DNA from: Procambarus clarkii
Taxonomy: Eukaryota; Arthropoda; Malacostraca; Decapoda; Cambaridae
Direction: 5' to 3'
Length of the DNA stretch: 64,000 nt
Assembly (NCBI RefSeq): GCF_040958095.1
Contig: NC_091208.1
Location: 15,467,452 to 15,531,451 of the forward strand
The notes under the pieces were generated by a model. That model saw only the letters and a program-made list of their open reading frames with translations. It searched no databases and was not told the DNA's origin. A program made the translations under genes and the position numbers. Of the stretch, positions 23,285-38,235 are shown piece by piece (within the stretch, counting starts at the first letter, position 1; each line of letters begins with the position of its first letter).

Positions 23285-24303
23285 TGTTACGGACCCGAGT
23301 CCAGCGTCCGAGCACGGAGCAGTGACGACAACGCCATCTGTGGGTCGGCTCCCGAAACCCCCTCCAATTGGACGAAGCCATCTAGTGAGGACGGGATATA
23401 CCAGCCACAGGGGCTGGATTCCCGTGTTTACCAGCTCATAACATAGCCACTGCTGACCTCTGGTGAGGTGGCTCTTAGCAACGCCATCTATGGAGTGGAT
23501 AGGTGGGCGTTTGTGTCTAAGCCTGTAAGTGAGGTGCCCTAGAGTGTCCCTAGTACTAATGACGTGTCTGATTACAGAGTCGACCTGGGACTGCTGTATT
23601 GGACGATGGATCAGTCTACCCATGGCAGCCAAAGTCTCTCCACGTGTTTGCTGCAGAAGCTGTGAGTCACCCCCGGACGAACACTGTTGAGTGTGTTAGC
23701 CTGCCTGTGACGTGGCAGTACCAGGAATCGTCTTATCTGGGGGCTGACTGGTGGAGGAGACTACCCACTGTGGTGCGAAGAGAGGAGAGTGGTCTGCGGA
23801 ATCACACGAGGCTCCTGCCTAGGGCTCGCCACCTTAGTATCGGTCGTGGAGTGGCCTACACAGCGGAGCTGATCGGAACCTGCCAGCTACAGGCTGGATT
23901 TGTGGTCGAAGGCCTCCACGACGGTGCACCCAGTGGGACTGTGATTCGGCTGGCCGGTGGCCAGGGTAGATTCGCCGAGAGAATCAGAGGATTCATCGTG
24001 GGCGACCAAGAAGAGAACCAGGGGCTACTCTTCTTGAGCGCCGTGGAGCATCCTGTGTCTTCAGAGGAAGACTAATTTGTATATAATAAGTGTAGTTATA
24101 GCAACCCCGCGTGTGACTGTGATATATTTATGGTGGTGGTAGCAATATATATACAAAAGCAGTGCATTTGTATCCCTTCCCCTTTAATTTAACTTGCATT
24201 ATGGAACGCACCCCTTGAAAGCCACTACTAGCTTGGGGCCGGATACCCCAAACTCTAATAACATCAGAGAAGAACCCGGTTGCGACCCAATAGGGCTGTA
24301 ACA
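23285..24303 (+). mobile_element. Solo LTR (1,019 bp) with 5-bp target duplication
   Basis: Begins TGTTAC and ends GTAACA (6-bp inverted termini), flanked by AGGTG on both sides (23280-23284 and 24304-24308). No internal region follows, so it is a solo LTR left by LTR-LTR recombination. A 5-bp duplication suits Gypsy-, Copia- or BEL-type elements; the clade is unresolved. An open frame runs inside it (23599-24075) without a known domain. Strand is nominal. Confidence 0.82.
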
Positions 24304-24400
24304 AGGTGCACCTCCACCATGGCCTCGTGCAGGTCAGCCTCTGTATTTACCTCAGCCTTCACCAGCACCAGAGCCACCATCATGACGGCTCTCACTCTTC
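24304..24400 (-). pseudogene. Antisense carboxylesterase exon-1 scrap (second copy)
   Basis: Same fragment as 634-730. Before the LTR landed, the AGGTG target lay within it or at its edge (CAGGTGCACCTCC also occurs in the genuine exon). Confidence 0.75.
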
Positions 24401-24404
24401 AACC

Positions 24405-26502
<2,098 letters not shown>

Positions 26503-26613
26503 GTACTAGTTTAACACAAAATTCTAACACGAATTTTCTCAATCTTTCGTACATTACGCTTCACTGTTGGAGGTAAATCAAAAATCAATTCTCCAAAATT
26601 CATTTTTATTTCT

Positions 26614-26666
26614 AGTCTGACGCGACACGGGCGCGTTTCGTAAAACTTATTACATTTTCAAAGACT
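26614..26666 (-). ncRNA. Hammerhead-like motif in PLE UTR
   Basis: Counterpart of 2936-2988; same stems and same divergent core. Confidence 0.5.
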
Positions 26667-26858
26667 TTAGTTCACAAATACACAACTGAATAGAACTTAT
26701 GTATCTCCGATTTTATATCTACATTTGAGTGAGGTGGAAGGGGTGATGTGGCATTAACACAAGACAGAACAAAATGTGGTATTAATAGGGTATTAATTTC
26801 ATCAACACAAGACAGAACACGAAACAATGGATATTGAATAGAAGTGTTTGTAGAAAGC

Positions 26859-27428
26859 CTATTGGTCCATATTTCTTGATGCTTCTATATTGGAGCGGAG
26901 TCTTGAGGTGGGTAGAATATAGTTGTGCAATAATTGGCTGTTGATTGCTGGTGTTGACTTCTTGATGTGTAGTGCCTCGCAAACGTCAAGCCGCCTGCTA
27001 TCGCTGTATCTATCGATGATTTCTGTGTTGTTTACTAGGATTTCTCTGGCGATGGTTTGGTTGTGGGAAGAGATTATATGTTCCTTAATGGAGCCCTGTT
27101 GCTTATGCATCGTTAAACGCCTAGAAAGAGATGTTGTTGTCTTGCCTATATACTGGGTTTTTTGGAGCTTACAGTCCCCAAGTGGGCATTTGAAGGCATA
27201 GACGACGTTAGTCTCTTTTAAAGCGTTCTGTTTTGTGTCTGGAGAGTTTCTCATGAGTAAGCTGGCCGTTTTTCTGGTTTTATAGTAAATCGTCAGTTGT
27301 ATCCTCTGATTTTTGTCTGTAGGGATAACGTTTCTATTAACAATATCTTTCAGGACCCTTTCCTCCGTTTTATGAGCTGTGGAAAAGAAGTTCCTGTAAA
27401 ATAGTTTAATAGGGGGTATAGTGTTGTG
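26859..27428 (-). pseudogene. PLE GIY-YIG endonuclease (second copy)
   Basis: Identical in translation to 3181-3576 and shares the upstream frame break. Confidence 0.85.
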
Positions 27429-29199
27429 TTAGTTGTCTCTTTAGAGGTTGCATGGCTTTTTACTTTCCTTCTTATGATGTCTTCGACGAAACCATTGGAG
27501 AAGCCGTTATTGACTAGGACCTGCCTTACCCTACAGAGTTCTTCGTCGACTTGCTTCCATTCTGAGCTGTGGCTGAGAGCACGGTCGACATATGCGTTAA
27601 CAACACTCCTCTTGTACCTGTCTGGGCAGTCGCTGTTGGCATTTAGGCACATTCCTATGTTTGTTTCCTTAGTGTAGACTGCAGTGTGGAAACCTACGCC
27701 CTTTTCCATGACTGTTACATATAGAAAGGGCAGCTTCCCATCCTTTTCCATCTCGTAAGTGAAACGCAGCACGGAACTCTGCTCAAATGCCTCCTTCAGC
27801 TCCTGCAGATGTCTGACATCAGGTACCTGTGTAAAAATGTCGTCAACATACCTGCAGTATATGGCCGGTTTCAAGTTCATGTCGACTAAGACTTTTTGCT
27901 CGATGGTACGCATGTAGAAGTTTGCAAACAGGACACCTAGGGGAGAACCCATGGCGACCCCATCTACTTGCTTATACATGTGCCCATCCGGGCTCAAGAA
28001 GGGTGCCTCTTTAGTACAAGCTTGGAGTAGTTTCCTCAGAATATTTTCTGGTATGTCAAGAGGAGTACAGGCTGGATCACGATACACTCTGTCGGCTATC
28101 ATTCCGATTGTCTCGTCCACAGGTACGTTGGTAAACAGCGATTCTGCGTCCAACGAGGCTCTTATCCCTGTGGCCCGTGTGCCCCGCAGTAAGTCAACAA
28201 ATTCCTTTGGAGACTTCAGGCTGAAGGCGCAAGGAACATAAGGAGTCAGCAGGCCGTTGAGTCGCTTCGCCAGTCTGTACGTGGGTGTGGGTATCTGGCT
28301 AATGATTGGCCGAAGTGGGTTTCCAGGCTTGTGCGTCTTGACATTTCCATACGCATATCCAGGTTTATATTCCCCAATGATCTTTGGCAGGTGGAGTCCG
28401 GATTTCTTGGCGTTCACAGTTTCGATCAGTTTGTTGACCTTTGCTTTTAATTCAGCTGTAGTGTCCTTCGTTACCCTTTGGAACTTAGTTTGGTCAGAGA
28501 GTATGATGTTCATTTTCGCCAGATATTCGTCTTTTTTAAGAATGACATATATTGGCGACTTGTCACCTCTCCTGACAACTATCTCCTTGTTCTCACGAAG
28601 GCTTTTAGCTGCCGCTTTAAGCTCGGGGGACAGTATGGTGCTTCTGTAGTTGCCTCGATTCTTTCCTCCTTCTGCAATAAGTTCTGCTTGTAAGGTATCT
28701 TTGGTAGTGACCTTCTTTTGTGTCTCGAGGTCGAATATGTCGTCCAACAGAATTTCCAACTCTACTTTCCGGGCCATCTCACTCGGTCTGGACATAACAT
28801 GACAGTTTATGCCCAGATTTAGGAGAGTGACTTGGTCCTCAGTGAGGTTAATTCCTGCAAGGTTCAGGAAGCCATCTCTTGGTCGTGGAATTGCCATAGG
28901 TCCTCCATATAATGTTGTTAGTTTCTTGATAATCCTTGTTTCAGTGCTGAGGTGATGTTGGTCTGTGAGGATGTCGAGGTGTTGTTCAATGCGGGTACGG
29001 ATACTATCGTCGATGTTGCTATTTCTCCACTCGTTTGTAGCATGAAGTAGTTGCGTTTTGTTGTCTTTGATTTCATTCTCTGCCTTGTATATCTGATCAC
29101 GAATCAGATCCTGGCGATATTTTATCGTGAAGGCTTGATTCCTTGCTGCTGGGTCGTGCGCTTTAATATTAGTATATTTTGGTAGCAGTCTTTCCTGTA
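27350..29199 (-). pseudogene. PLE reverse transcriptase (second copy)
   Basis: Same 515-residue RT as at 3672 (CRYVDDIF, AMGSPLGVLF), open upstream to the (TA)n tract, with the same premature end. Confidence 0.9.
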
Positions 29200-29312
<113 letters not shown>

Positions 29313-29425
29313 CCGAAAAAGTAAGATTAATAATTCTAACACGAATTTTCTCAATCTTTCATACATTACGCTTCACTGTTGGAGGTAAATAAAAAATCAA
29401 TTCTCCAAAATTCATTTTTATTTCT

Positions 29426-29478
29426 AGTCTGACGCGACACGGGCGCGTTTCGTAAACCTTATTACATTTTCAAAGACT
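29426..29478 (-). ncRNA. Hammerhead-like motif, upstream PLE copy
   Basis: Counterpart of 5740-5792. Confidence 0.5.
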
Positions 29479-29709
29479 TTAGTTCACAAATACACAACTG
29501 AATAGAACTTACGTATCTCCGATTTTATATCTACATTTGAGTGAGGTGGAAGGGGTGATGTGGCATTAACACAAGACAGAACAAAATGTGGTATTAATAG
29601 GGTATTAATCAACACAAGACAGAACAAGAGTATTAATAGGGTATTAATTTCATCAACACAAGACAGAACACGAAGCAATGGATATTGAATAGAAGTGTTT
29701 GTAGAAAGC

Positions 29710-30315
29710 CTATTGGTCCATATTTCTTGATGCTTCTATATTGGAGCGGAGTCTTGAGGTGGGTAGAATATAGTTGTGCAATAATTGGCTGTTGATTGCT
29801 GGTGTTGACTTCTTGATGTGTAGTGCCTCGCAAACGTCAAGCCGCCTGCTATCGCTGTATCTATCGATGATTTCTGTGTTGTTTACTAGGATTTCTCTGG
29901 CGATTGTTTGGTTGTGGGAAGAGATTATATGTTCCTTAATGGAGCCCTGTTGCTTATGCATCGTTAAACGCCTAGAAAGAGATGTTGTTGTCTTGCCTAT
30001 ATACTGGGTTTTTTGGAGCTTACAGTCCCCAAGTGGGCACTTGAAGGCATAGACGACGTTAGTCTCTTTTAAAGCGTTCTGTTTTGTGTCTGGAGAGTTT
30101 CTCATGAGTAGGCTGGCCGTTTTTCTGGTTTTATAGTAAATCGTCAGTTGTATCCTCTGATTTTTGTCTGTAGGGATAACGTTTCTATTAACAATATCTT
30201 TCAGGACCCTTTCCTCCATTTTATGAGCTGTGGAAAAGAAGTTCCTGTAAAATAGTCTAATAGGGGGTATAGGTGTTGTGTTAGTTGTCTCTTCAGAGGT
30301 TGCATGGCTTTTCAC
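29710..30315 (-). CDS. PLE endonuclease fragment, open frame of 201 codons
   Basis: Uninterrupted C-terminal part of a PLE polyprotein: MKSHATSEETTNTTPIPPIR, then FYRNFFSTAHK, then the GIY-YIG block (QYIGKTTTSLSRRLTMHK) to a normal stop after ASRNMDQ. It reads through the site where 3672 and 27350 are frame-shifted, so it shows the RT and endonuclease were one polypeptide. The 5' (RT) part is missing because the element stops at the palindrome centre. Not autonomous. Confidence 0.8.
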   Translation of the reverse strand: MKSHATSEETTNTTPIPPIRLFYRNFFSTAHKMEERVLKDIVNRNVIPTDKNQRIQLTIYYKTRKTASLLMRNSPDTKQNALKETNVVYAFKCPLGDCKLQKTQYIGKTTTSLSRRLTMHKQQGSIKEHIISSHNQTIAREILVNNTEIIDRYSDSRRLDVCEALHIKKSTPAINSQLLHNYILPTSRLRSNIEASRNMDQ

Positions 30316-30470
30316 TTTCCTTCTTATGATGTCTTCGACGAAACCATTGGAGAAGCCGTTATTGACCGTTATTACCCTACAGAGTTCTTCAAGAACTCTG
30401 TAGGGTAAGGCAGGTCCTAGTCAATAACGGCTTCTTCAATGGTTTCGTCGAAGACATCATAAGAAGGAAA

Positions 30471-31076
30471 GTGAAAAGCCATGCAACCTCTGAAGAGACA
30501 ACTAACACAACACCTATACCCCCTATTAGACTATTTTACAGGAACTTCTTTTCCACAGCTCATAAAACGGAGGAAAGGGTCCTGAAAGATATTGTTAATA
30601 GAAACGATATCCCTACAGACAAAAATCAGAGGATACAACTGACGATTTACTATAAAACCAGAAAAACGGCCAGCCTACTCATGAGAAACTCTCCAGACAC
30701 AAAACAGAACGCTTTAAAAGAGACTAACGTCGTCTATGCCTTCAAGTGCCCACTTGGGGACTGTAAGCTCCAAAAAAACCAGTATATAGGCAAGACAACA
30801 ACATCTCTTTCTAGGCGTTTAACGATGCATAAGCAACAGGGCTCCATTAAGGAACATATAATCTCTTCCCACAACCAAACCATCGCCAGAGAAATCCTAG
30901 TAAACAACACAGAAATCATTGATAGATACAGCGATAGCAGGCGGCTTGACGTTTGCGAGGCACTACACATCAAGAAGTCAACACCAGCAATCAACAGCCA
31001 ATTATTGCACAACTATATTCTACCCACCTCAAGACTCCGCTCCAATATAGAAGCATCAAGAAATATGGACCAATAG
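30471..31076 (+). CDS. PLE endonuclease fragment, open frame of 201 codons
   Basis: GIY-YIG endonuclease region as at 29710-30315 but on the opposite strand. It differs at a few residues (HKTEERV for HKMEERV, NDIPTDK for NVIPTDK, LQKNQ for LQKTQ). These differences show that the palindrome arms are diverged copies and not one molecule read twice. Confidence 0.8.
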   Translation: MKSHATSEETTNTTPIPPIRLFYRNFFSTAHKTEERVLKDIVNRNDIPTDKNQRIQLTIYYKTRKTASLLMRNSPDTKQNALKETNVVYAFKCPLGDCKLQKNQYIGKTTTSLSRRLTMHKQQGSIKEHIISSHNQTIAREILVNNTEIIDRYSDSRRLDVCEALHIKKSTPAINSQLLHNYILPTSRLRSNIEASRNMDQ

Positions 31077-31307
31077 GCTTTCTACAAACACTTCTATTCA
31101 AAATCCATTGCTTCGTGTTCTGTCTTGTGTTGATGAAATTAATACCCTATTAATACTCTTGTTCTGTCTTGTGTTGATTAATACCCTATTAATACCACAT
31201 TTTGTTCTGTCTTGTGTTAATGCCACATCACCCCTTCCACCTCACTCAAATGTAGATATAAAATCGGAGATACGTAAGTTCTATTCAGTTGTGTATTTGT
31301 GAACTAA

Positions 31308-31360
31308 AGTCTTTGAAAATGTAATAAGTTTTACGAAACGCGCCCGTGTCGCGTCAGACT
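31308..31360 (+). ncRNA. Hammerhead-like motif in PLE UTR
   Basis: Stem I 31308-31312/31356-31360 (AGTCT/AGACT), core TTGAAAA 31313-31319, stem II 31321-31324/31331-31334, GAA 31335-31337, stem III 31338-31342/31350-31354, C 31355 at the cleavage position. Core changes make activity uncertain. Confidence 0.55.
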
Positions 31361-31370
31361 AGAAATAAAA

Positions 31371-32400
<1,030 letters not shown>

Positions 32401-32754
32401 GAGTCTCGTTTGACGAGGCGCCTCAGAGTCTCGAGCAGCAGTGGTGATTTCAGAGCCACAGAGCCAATGATTTGCCTTGCAGAGCGACCCGCCGGTCACG
32501 TGATCTCAGGTAACCCATTGATTGGTTGCAACCTTGCTACTTCCACTAATCACGTCTCTATGTGCATCGGAGACTTTTAATGTCATCGCTCTGGGCGGGA
32601 ACCTACCTCCAGCGTCGCTGACCTGGTCGCCATAATTGGTAATAGTGGACTATATTCTTCCCAGTGATTTTTGCCTAAACTTAAGTTATACCAAAATCTT
32701 GCAACTAGCACATTTCCCACATAAACTAATTCATTCTCTGGGACATCAAGCACG
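32401..32754. other. Unique sequence, no gene recognised
   Basis: Starts with a small inverted repeat (CGCCTCGTCAGAGTCTCG and TTTGACGAGGCG at 32393-32420). Nothing else identified. Confidence 0.5.
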
Positions 32755-33140
32755 TCTGTAAGTATAGATGAGTAGATAGATCGACAGATGGATAGATAGA
32801 CGGATAGAAAGATGGATAAATAGATGGATAGACATATGGATGAATAGATAGATGGATAGACAGATAGATAGATAGATAGACAGATGGATAGATAGATGGA
32901 TAAACAGATGGACAGATAGATTGGTGTATGGTGTATAGATGGATATAGTAGATGGATAGATATAATGGATGGACAGAAGGATAGATGAATGCATAGAGGG
33001 ATAGATAAATGAACAGATGGTTTGATAGATATATGTCTAGATAGATTTAATGGCTAGATAGTTGATATATAGATGGATAGTTGGATTGATATATATGTAT
33101 ATAGATGGATAGATAGATGGAAATGCAGGTAGTAAGATAA
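32755..33140. repeat. Degenerate GATA/GGATA microsatellite
   Basis: Runs of GATAGATG, GATAGACA and ATGGATAGATA units. Confidence 0.9.
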
Positions 33141-33164
33141 CTTGATAGATATATTTGTAGAGGA

Positions 33165-33535
33165 ATGGGAAGTCCCTGGAGAGTCCCAGAGAAGTCCCTG
33201 GAGAGTCCCTACGAGTCACTGGGAGTCCCTAGGGAGTCATTGGGATGTCCCTGGAGAGTCCCTACGAGTCACTGGGAGTCCCTGGGGAGTCACTGGGAGT
33301 CCCTGGAGAGTCTCTACGAGTCACTGGGAGTCCCTAGGGAGTCACTGGGAGTCCCTGGGGAGTCACTGGGAGTCCCTGGAGAGTCCCTACGAGTCACTGG
33401 GAGTCCCTAGGGAGTCACTGTGAGTCCCTGGGGAGTCACTGGGAGTCCCTGGAGAGTCCCTACGAGTCACTGGGAGTCCCTGGAGAGTCCCTACGAGTCA
33501 CTGGGAGTCCCTGGGGAGTCACTGGGATGTCCCTA
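33165..33535. repeat. GAGTCCCT/GAGTCACT minisatellite
   Basis: Alternating GAGTCCCTGG, GGAGTCACTGG and GAGTCCCTACGAGTCACTGG units, about 15 and 30 bp long. Confidence 0.92.
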
Positions 33536-33617
33536 TAAAACATTATCATAACGACGTCTAATGATGGACGTCTGGTGGGGCGCTCTGCAAGGCCTATGCA
33601 CGCAAGCTCTTACAATG

Positions 33618-36600
33618 TTGTTCAGAACACTGTTGCCAGCACCTTGGGAACACTGTTGCCAGCACCTTGGGAACACTGTTGCCAGCACCTTGGGAACACT
33701 GTTGCCAGCACCTTGGGAACACTGTTGCCAGCACCTAGAGAGCACTGTTGCCAGCACCTAGAGAACACTGTTGCCAGCACCTAGAGAGCACTGTTGCCAG
33801 CACCTAGAGAGCACTGTTGCCAGCACCTAGAGAGCACTGTTGCCAGCACCTAGAGAGCACTGTTGCCAGCACCTTGAGAACACTGTTGCCAGCACCTAGA
33901 GAGCACTGTTGCCAGCACCTAGAGAGCACTGTTGCCAGCACCTTGGGAACACTGTTGCCAGCACCTAGAGAGCACTGTTGCCAGCACCTAGAGAACACTG
34001 TTGCCAGCACCTAGAGAGCACTGTTGCCAGCACCTAGAGAATAATGTTGCCAACACCTTGGGAACACTGTTGCCAGCACCTAGAAAACACTGTTGCCAGC
34101 ACCTAGAGAACACTGTTGCCAGCACCTAGAGAGCACTGTTGCCAGCACCTAGAGAGCACTGTTGCCAGCACCTAGAGAGCACTGTTGCCAGCACCTAGAG
34201 AGCACTGTTGTCAGCACCTAGAGAGCACTGTTGCCAGCACCTTGGGAACACTGTTGCCAGCACCTAGAGAACACTGTTGCCAACACCTAGAGAGCACTGT
34301 TGCCAGCACCTTGGGAACACTGTTGCCAGCACCTTGAGAACACTGTTGCCAACACCTTGAGAACACTGTTGCCAGCACCTTGGGAACACTGTTGCCAGCA
34401 CCTTGAGAACACTGTTGCCAGCACCTAGAGAACACTGTTGCCAGCACCTTGGGAACACTGTTGCCAGCACCTTGGGAACACTGTTGCCAGCACCTAGAGA
34501 GCACTGTTGCCAGCACCTAGAGAACACTGTTGCCAGCACCTTGGGAACACTGTTGCCAGCACCTAGAGAGCACTGTTGCCAGCACCTAGAGAACACTGTT
34601 GCCAGCACCTTGGGAACACTGTTGCCAGCACCTAGAGAGCACTGTTGCCAGCACCTAGAGAACACTGTTGCCAGCACCTTGGGAACACTGTTGCCAGCAC
34701 CTAGAGAGCACTGTTGCCAGCACCTTGAGAACACTGTTGCCAGCACCTAGAGAGCACTGTTGCCAGCACCTAGAGAACACTGTTGCCAGCACCTAGAGAG
34801 CACTGTTGCCAGCACCTTGAGAACACTGTTGCCAGCACCTTGAGAACACTGTTGCCAGCACCTAGAGAGCACTGTTGCCAGCACCTTGAGAACACTGTTG
34901 CCAGCACCTAGAGAGCACTGTTGCCAGCACCTAGAGAACACTGTTGCCAGCACCTAGAGAGCACTGTTGCCAGCACCTTGAGAACACTGTTGCCAGCACC
35001 TAGAGAGCACTGTTGCCAGCACCTTGAGAACACTGTTGCCAGCACCTAGAGAACACTGTTGCCAGCACCTAGAGAGCACTGTTGCCAGCACCTTGAGAAC
35101 ACTGTTGCCAGCACCTAGAGAGCACTGTTGCCAGCACCTAGAGAGCACTGTTGCCAGCACCTTGGGAACACTGTTGCCAGCACCTAGAGAGCACTGTTGC
35201 CAGCACCTAGAGAACACTGTTGCCAGCACCTAGAGAGCACTGTTGCCAGCACCTTGAGAACACTGTTGCCAGCACCTAGAGAACACTGTTGCCAGCACCT
35301 AGAGAGCACTGTTGCCAGCACCTTGAGAACACTGTTGCCAGCACCTAGAGATCACTGTTGCCAGCACCTAGAGAGCACTGTTGCCAGCACCTTGGGAACA
35401 CTGTTGCCAGCACCTAGAGAGCACTGTTGCCAGCACCTAGAGAACACTGTTGCCAGCACCTAGAGAGCACTGTTGCCAGCACCTAGAGAGCACTGTTGCC
35501 AGCACCTTGGGAACACTGTTGCCAGCACCTAGAGAGCACTGTTGCCAGCACCTAGAGAACACTGTTGCCAGCACCTAGAGAACACTGTTGCCAGCACCTA
35601 GAGAACACTGTTGCCAGCACCTAGAGAGCACTGTTGCCAGCACCTAGAGAGCACTGTTGCCAGCACCTTGAGAACACTGTTGCCAGCACCTAGAGAGCAC
35701 TGTTGCCAGCACCTTGGGAACACTGTTGCCAGCACCTTGGGAACACTGTTGCCAGCACCTAGAGAGCACTGTTGTCAGCACCTAGAGAGCACTGTTGCCA
35801 GCACCTAGAGAGCACTGTTGCCAGCACCTAGAGAGCACTGTTGCCAGCACCTAGAGAGCACTGTTGTCAGCACCTAGAGAGCACTGTTGCCAGCACCTAG
35901 AGAGCACTGTTGCCAGCACCTTGGGAACACTGTTGCCAGCACCTAGAGAGCACTGTTGCCAGCACCTTGGGAACACTGTTGCCAGCACCTAGAGAACACT
36001 GTTGCCAGCACCTAGAGAGCACTGTTGCCAGCACCTAGAGAGCACTGTTGCCAGCACCTAGAGAGCACTGTTGCCAGCACCTAGAGAGCACTGTTGCCAG
36101 CACCTTGGGAACACTGTTGCCAGCACCTAGAGAGCACTGTTGCCAGCACCTAGAGAACACTGTTGCCAGCACCTAGAGAACACTGTTGCCAGCACCTAGA
36201 GAGCACTGTTGCCAGCACCTAGAGAGCACTGTTGCCAGCACCTTGAGAACACTGTTGCCAGCACCTAGAGAGCACTGTTGCCAGCACCTTGGGAACACTG
36301 TTGCCAGCACCTTGGGAACACTGTTGCCAGCACCTAGAGAGCACTGTTGTCAGCACCTAGAGAGCACTGTTGCCAGCACCTAGAGAGCACTGTTGCCAGC
36401 ACCTAGAGAGCACTGTTGCCAGCACCTAGAGAGCACTGTTGTCAGCACCTAGAGAGCACTGTTGCCAGCACCTAGAGAGCACTGTTGCCAGCACCTTGGG
36501 AACACTGTTGCCAGCACCTAGAGAGCACTGTTGCCAGCACCTTGGGAACACTGTTGCCAGCACCTAGAGAACACTGTTGCCAGCACCTAGAGAGCACTGT

Positions 36601-37122
36601 TGCCAGCACCTAGAGAGCACTGTTGCCAGCACCTAGAGAGCACTGTTGCCAGCACCTAGAGAGCACTGTTGCCAGCACCTTGGGAACACTGTTGCCAGCA
36701 CCTAGAGAGCACTGTTGCCAGCACCTTGGGAACACTGTTGCCAGCACCTAGAGAACACTGTTGCCAGCACCTAGAGAACACTGTTGCCAGCACCTAGAGA
36801 GCACTGTTGCCAGCACCTAGAGAACACTGTTGCCAGCACCTAGAGAGCACTGTTGCCAGCACCTTGGGAACACTGTTGCCAGCACCTAGAGAACACTGTT
36901 GCCAGCACCTTGAGAACACTGTTGCCAGTACCTTGGGAACACTGTTGCCAGCACCTAGAGAGCACTGTTGCCAGCACCTAGAGAGCACTGTTGCCAGCAC
37001 CTTGGGAACACTGTTGCCAGCACCTTGAGAACACTGTTGCCAGCACCTTGGGAACACTGTTGCCAGCACCTTGAGAACACTGTTGCCAGCACCTTGAGAA
37101 CACTGTTGCCAGCACCTAGAGA
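33618..37122. repeat. 23-bp minisatellite, ~150 copies
   Basis: Unit CACTGTTGCCAGCACC plus a variable 7-bp part (TAGAGAG, TAGAGAA, TTGGGAA or TTGAGAA). Because 23 is not a multiple of 3, three units make one 69-bp coding period, so open frames appear on both strands; these are not genes. A 69-bp pattern repeats four times at about 34446-34720, and a 575-bp (25-unit) block is repeated at about 35461-36035 and 36036-36610. Confidence 0.97.
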
Positions 37123-37487
37123 AAGGATGAAGCTTGCATCCGAAAATTTTGTTTTAATACACTTACACTTGTATTGTTCACTTTAATACACTTGGATTTT
37201 TCCTTCACCTTCATTCAAACTCTATGTCATTGAAGTAAGTTTCTCTCTATATATAAAGGAAAATGGAAATTAAATTAATTAATATTATAAGGGGAGGAAT
37301 TTATGTATAGTACATACGAGAGATCTGAAAAGTCAACATAATATTTGAGTAAGTCACCGAATCAAATTAAGATTAAACAAAACCCAAATTGAGAGCAGAG
37401 CAGACCCAAAGCAACGAAATAAATTTCCTTATTTTCACTGTAAGTGATTTATTGTATCACGATAATAATAACAATAATTGTAATGAG
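37123..37487. other. AT-rich unique sequence
   Basis: No gene or repeat recognised. Confidence 0.5.
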
Positions 37488-37885
37488 AAAATCTGTATGA
37501 GCCGGGATGAGGATTCGAACCTATGCGGTGGGTGTTCCCAGACACACGCTGTAGATGGGTAGACCAGGAGATGGTCAAAAGGATTGCAGCCTAGGGTACT
37601 ACTGCACCCACGAGGGTTCCTTGAGGCTTCCGCTCAAGCCTAACCAGAGTTTCACACAATCTTTCCCCACTCTCCACCTCTGACGCTCCGTTTTCAATAC
37701 ACACAGAGTAACCACACCAACGTGATGTGTCAATTTGAAAATCCGGAGCCGTGATCAGGATTTGAACCTATGCGCTGGGTGTTGCCGGGCACACACTAGA
37801 CGGCAAGACCACTACATGGTCAAAAGCATTGCCTGGGAACACCCACCGAATAGGCTCGAATCATGATCACGGCTCCAATGGATTT
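37488..37885. mobile_element. Foldback element built of tRNA-like modules
   Basis: Ends TGAGAAAATC and GATTTTCTCA. Each end carries a B-box-like module (complement of GGATTCGAACCTATGCGGTG on the left; ATAGGCTCGAATCATGATCA on the right). A third, internal module lies at 37735-37800 (GATTTGAACCTATGCG). No coding capacity. Confidence 0.6.
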
Positions 37886-37926
37886 TCTCATTGATGAATT
37901 GACGTTTGTGTGATACTCTCTGGATA

Positions 37927-38235
37927 TAATGATAATGACAATGGTAAGAATAATAATGGTAATAATAATAATAGTGGTAATAATAATAATAATGGTAATA
38001 ATAACAATAATGGTAATAATAATAATAACGGTAATAATAATAATAATGGTAATAATAATAATAACGGTAATAATATTAATAATGGTAATAATAATAATAA
38101 TGGTAATAATAATAATAACGGTAATAATATTAATAATGGTAATAATATTAATAATGGTAATAATAATAATAACGGTAATAATATTAATAATGGTAATAAT
38201 ATTAATAATGGTAATATTAATAATAATAATAGTTT
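37927..38235. repeat. 15-bp AAT-rich repeat (GGTAATAATAATAAT/AAC)
   Basis: About 20 units with substitutions. Confidence 0.93.

Noticed and set aside
33618-37122. CRISPR array
   Set aside because: Units are contiguous 23-mers without unique spacers, in an animal genome.
33533-37186. Leu/Cys/Gln-rich repeat proteins on both strands
   Set aside because: Artefact of the 23-bp unit, whose 69-bp coding period is stop-free in most frames.
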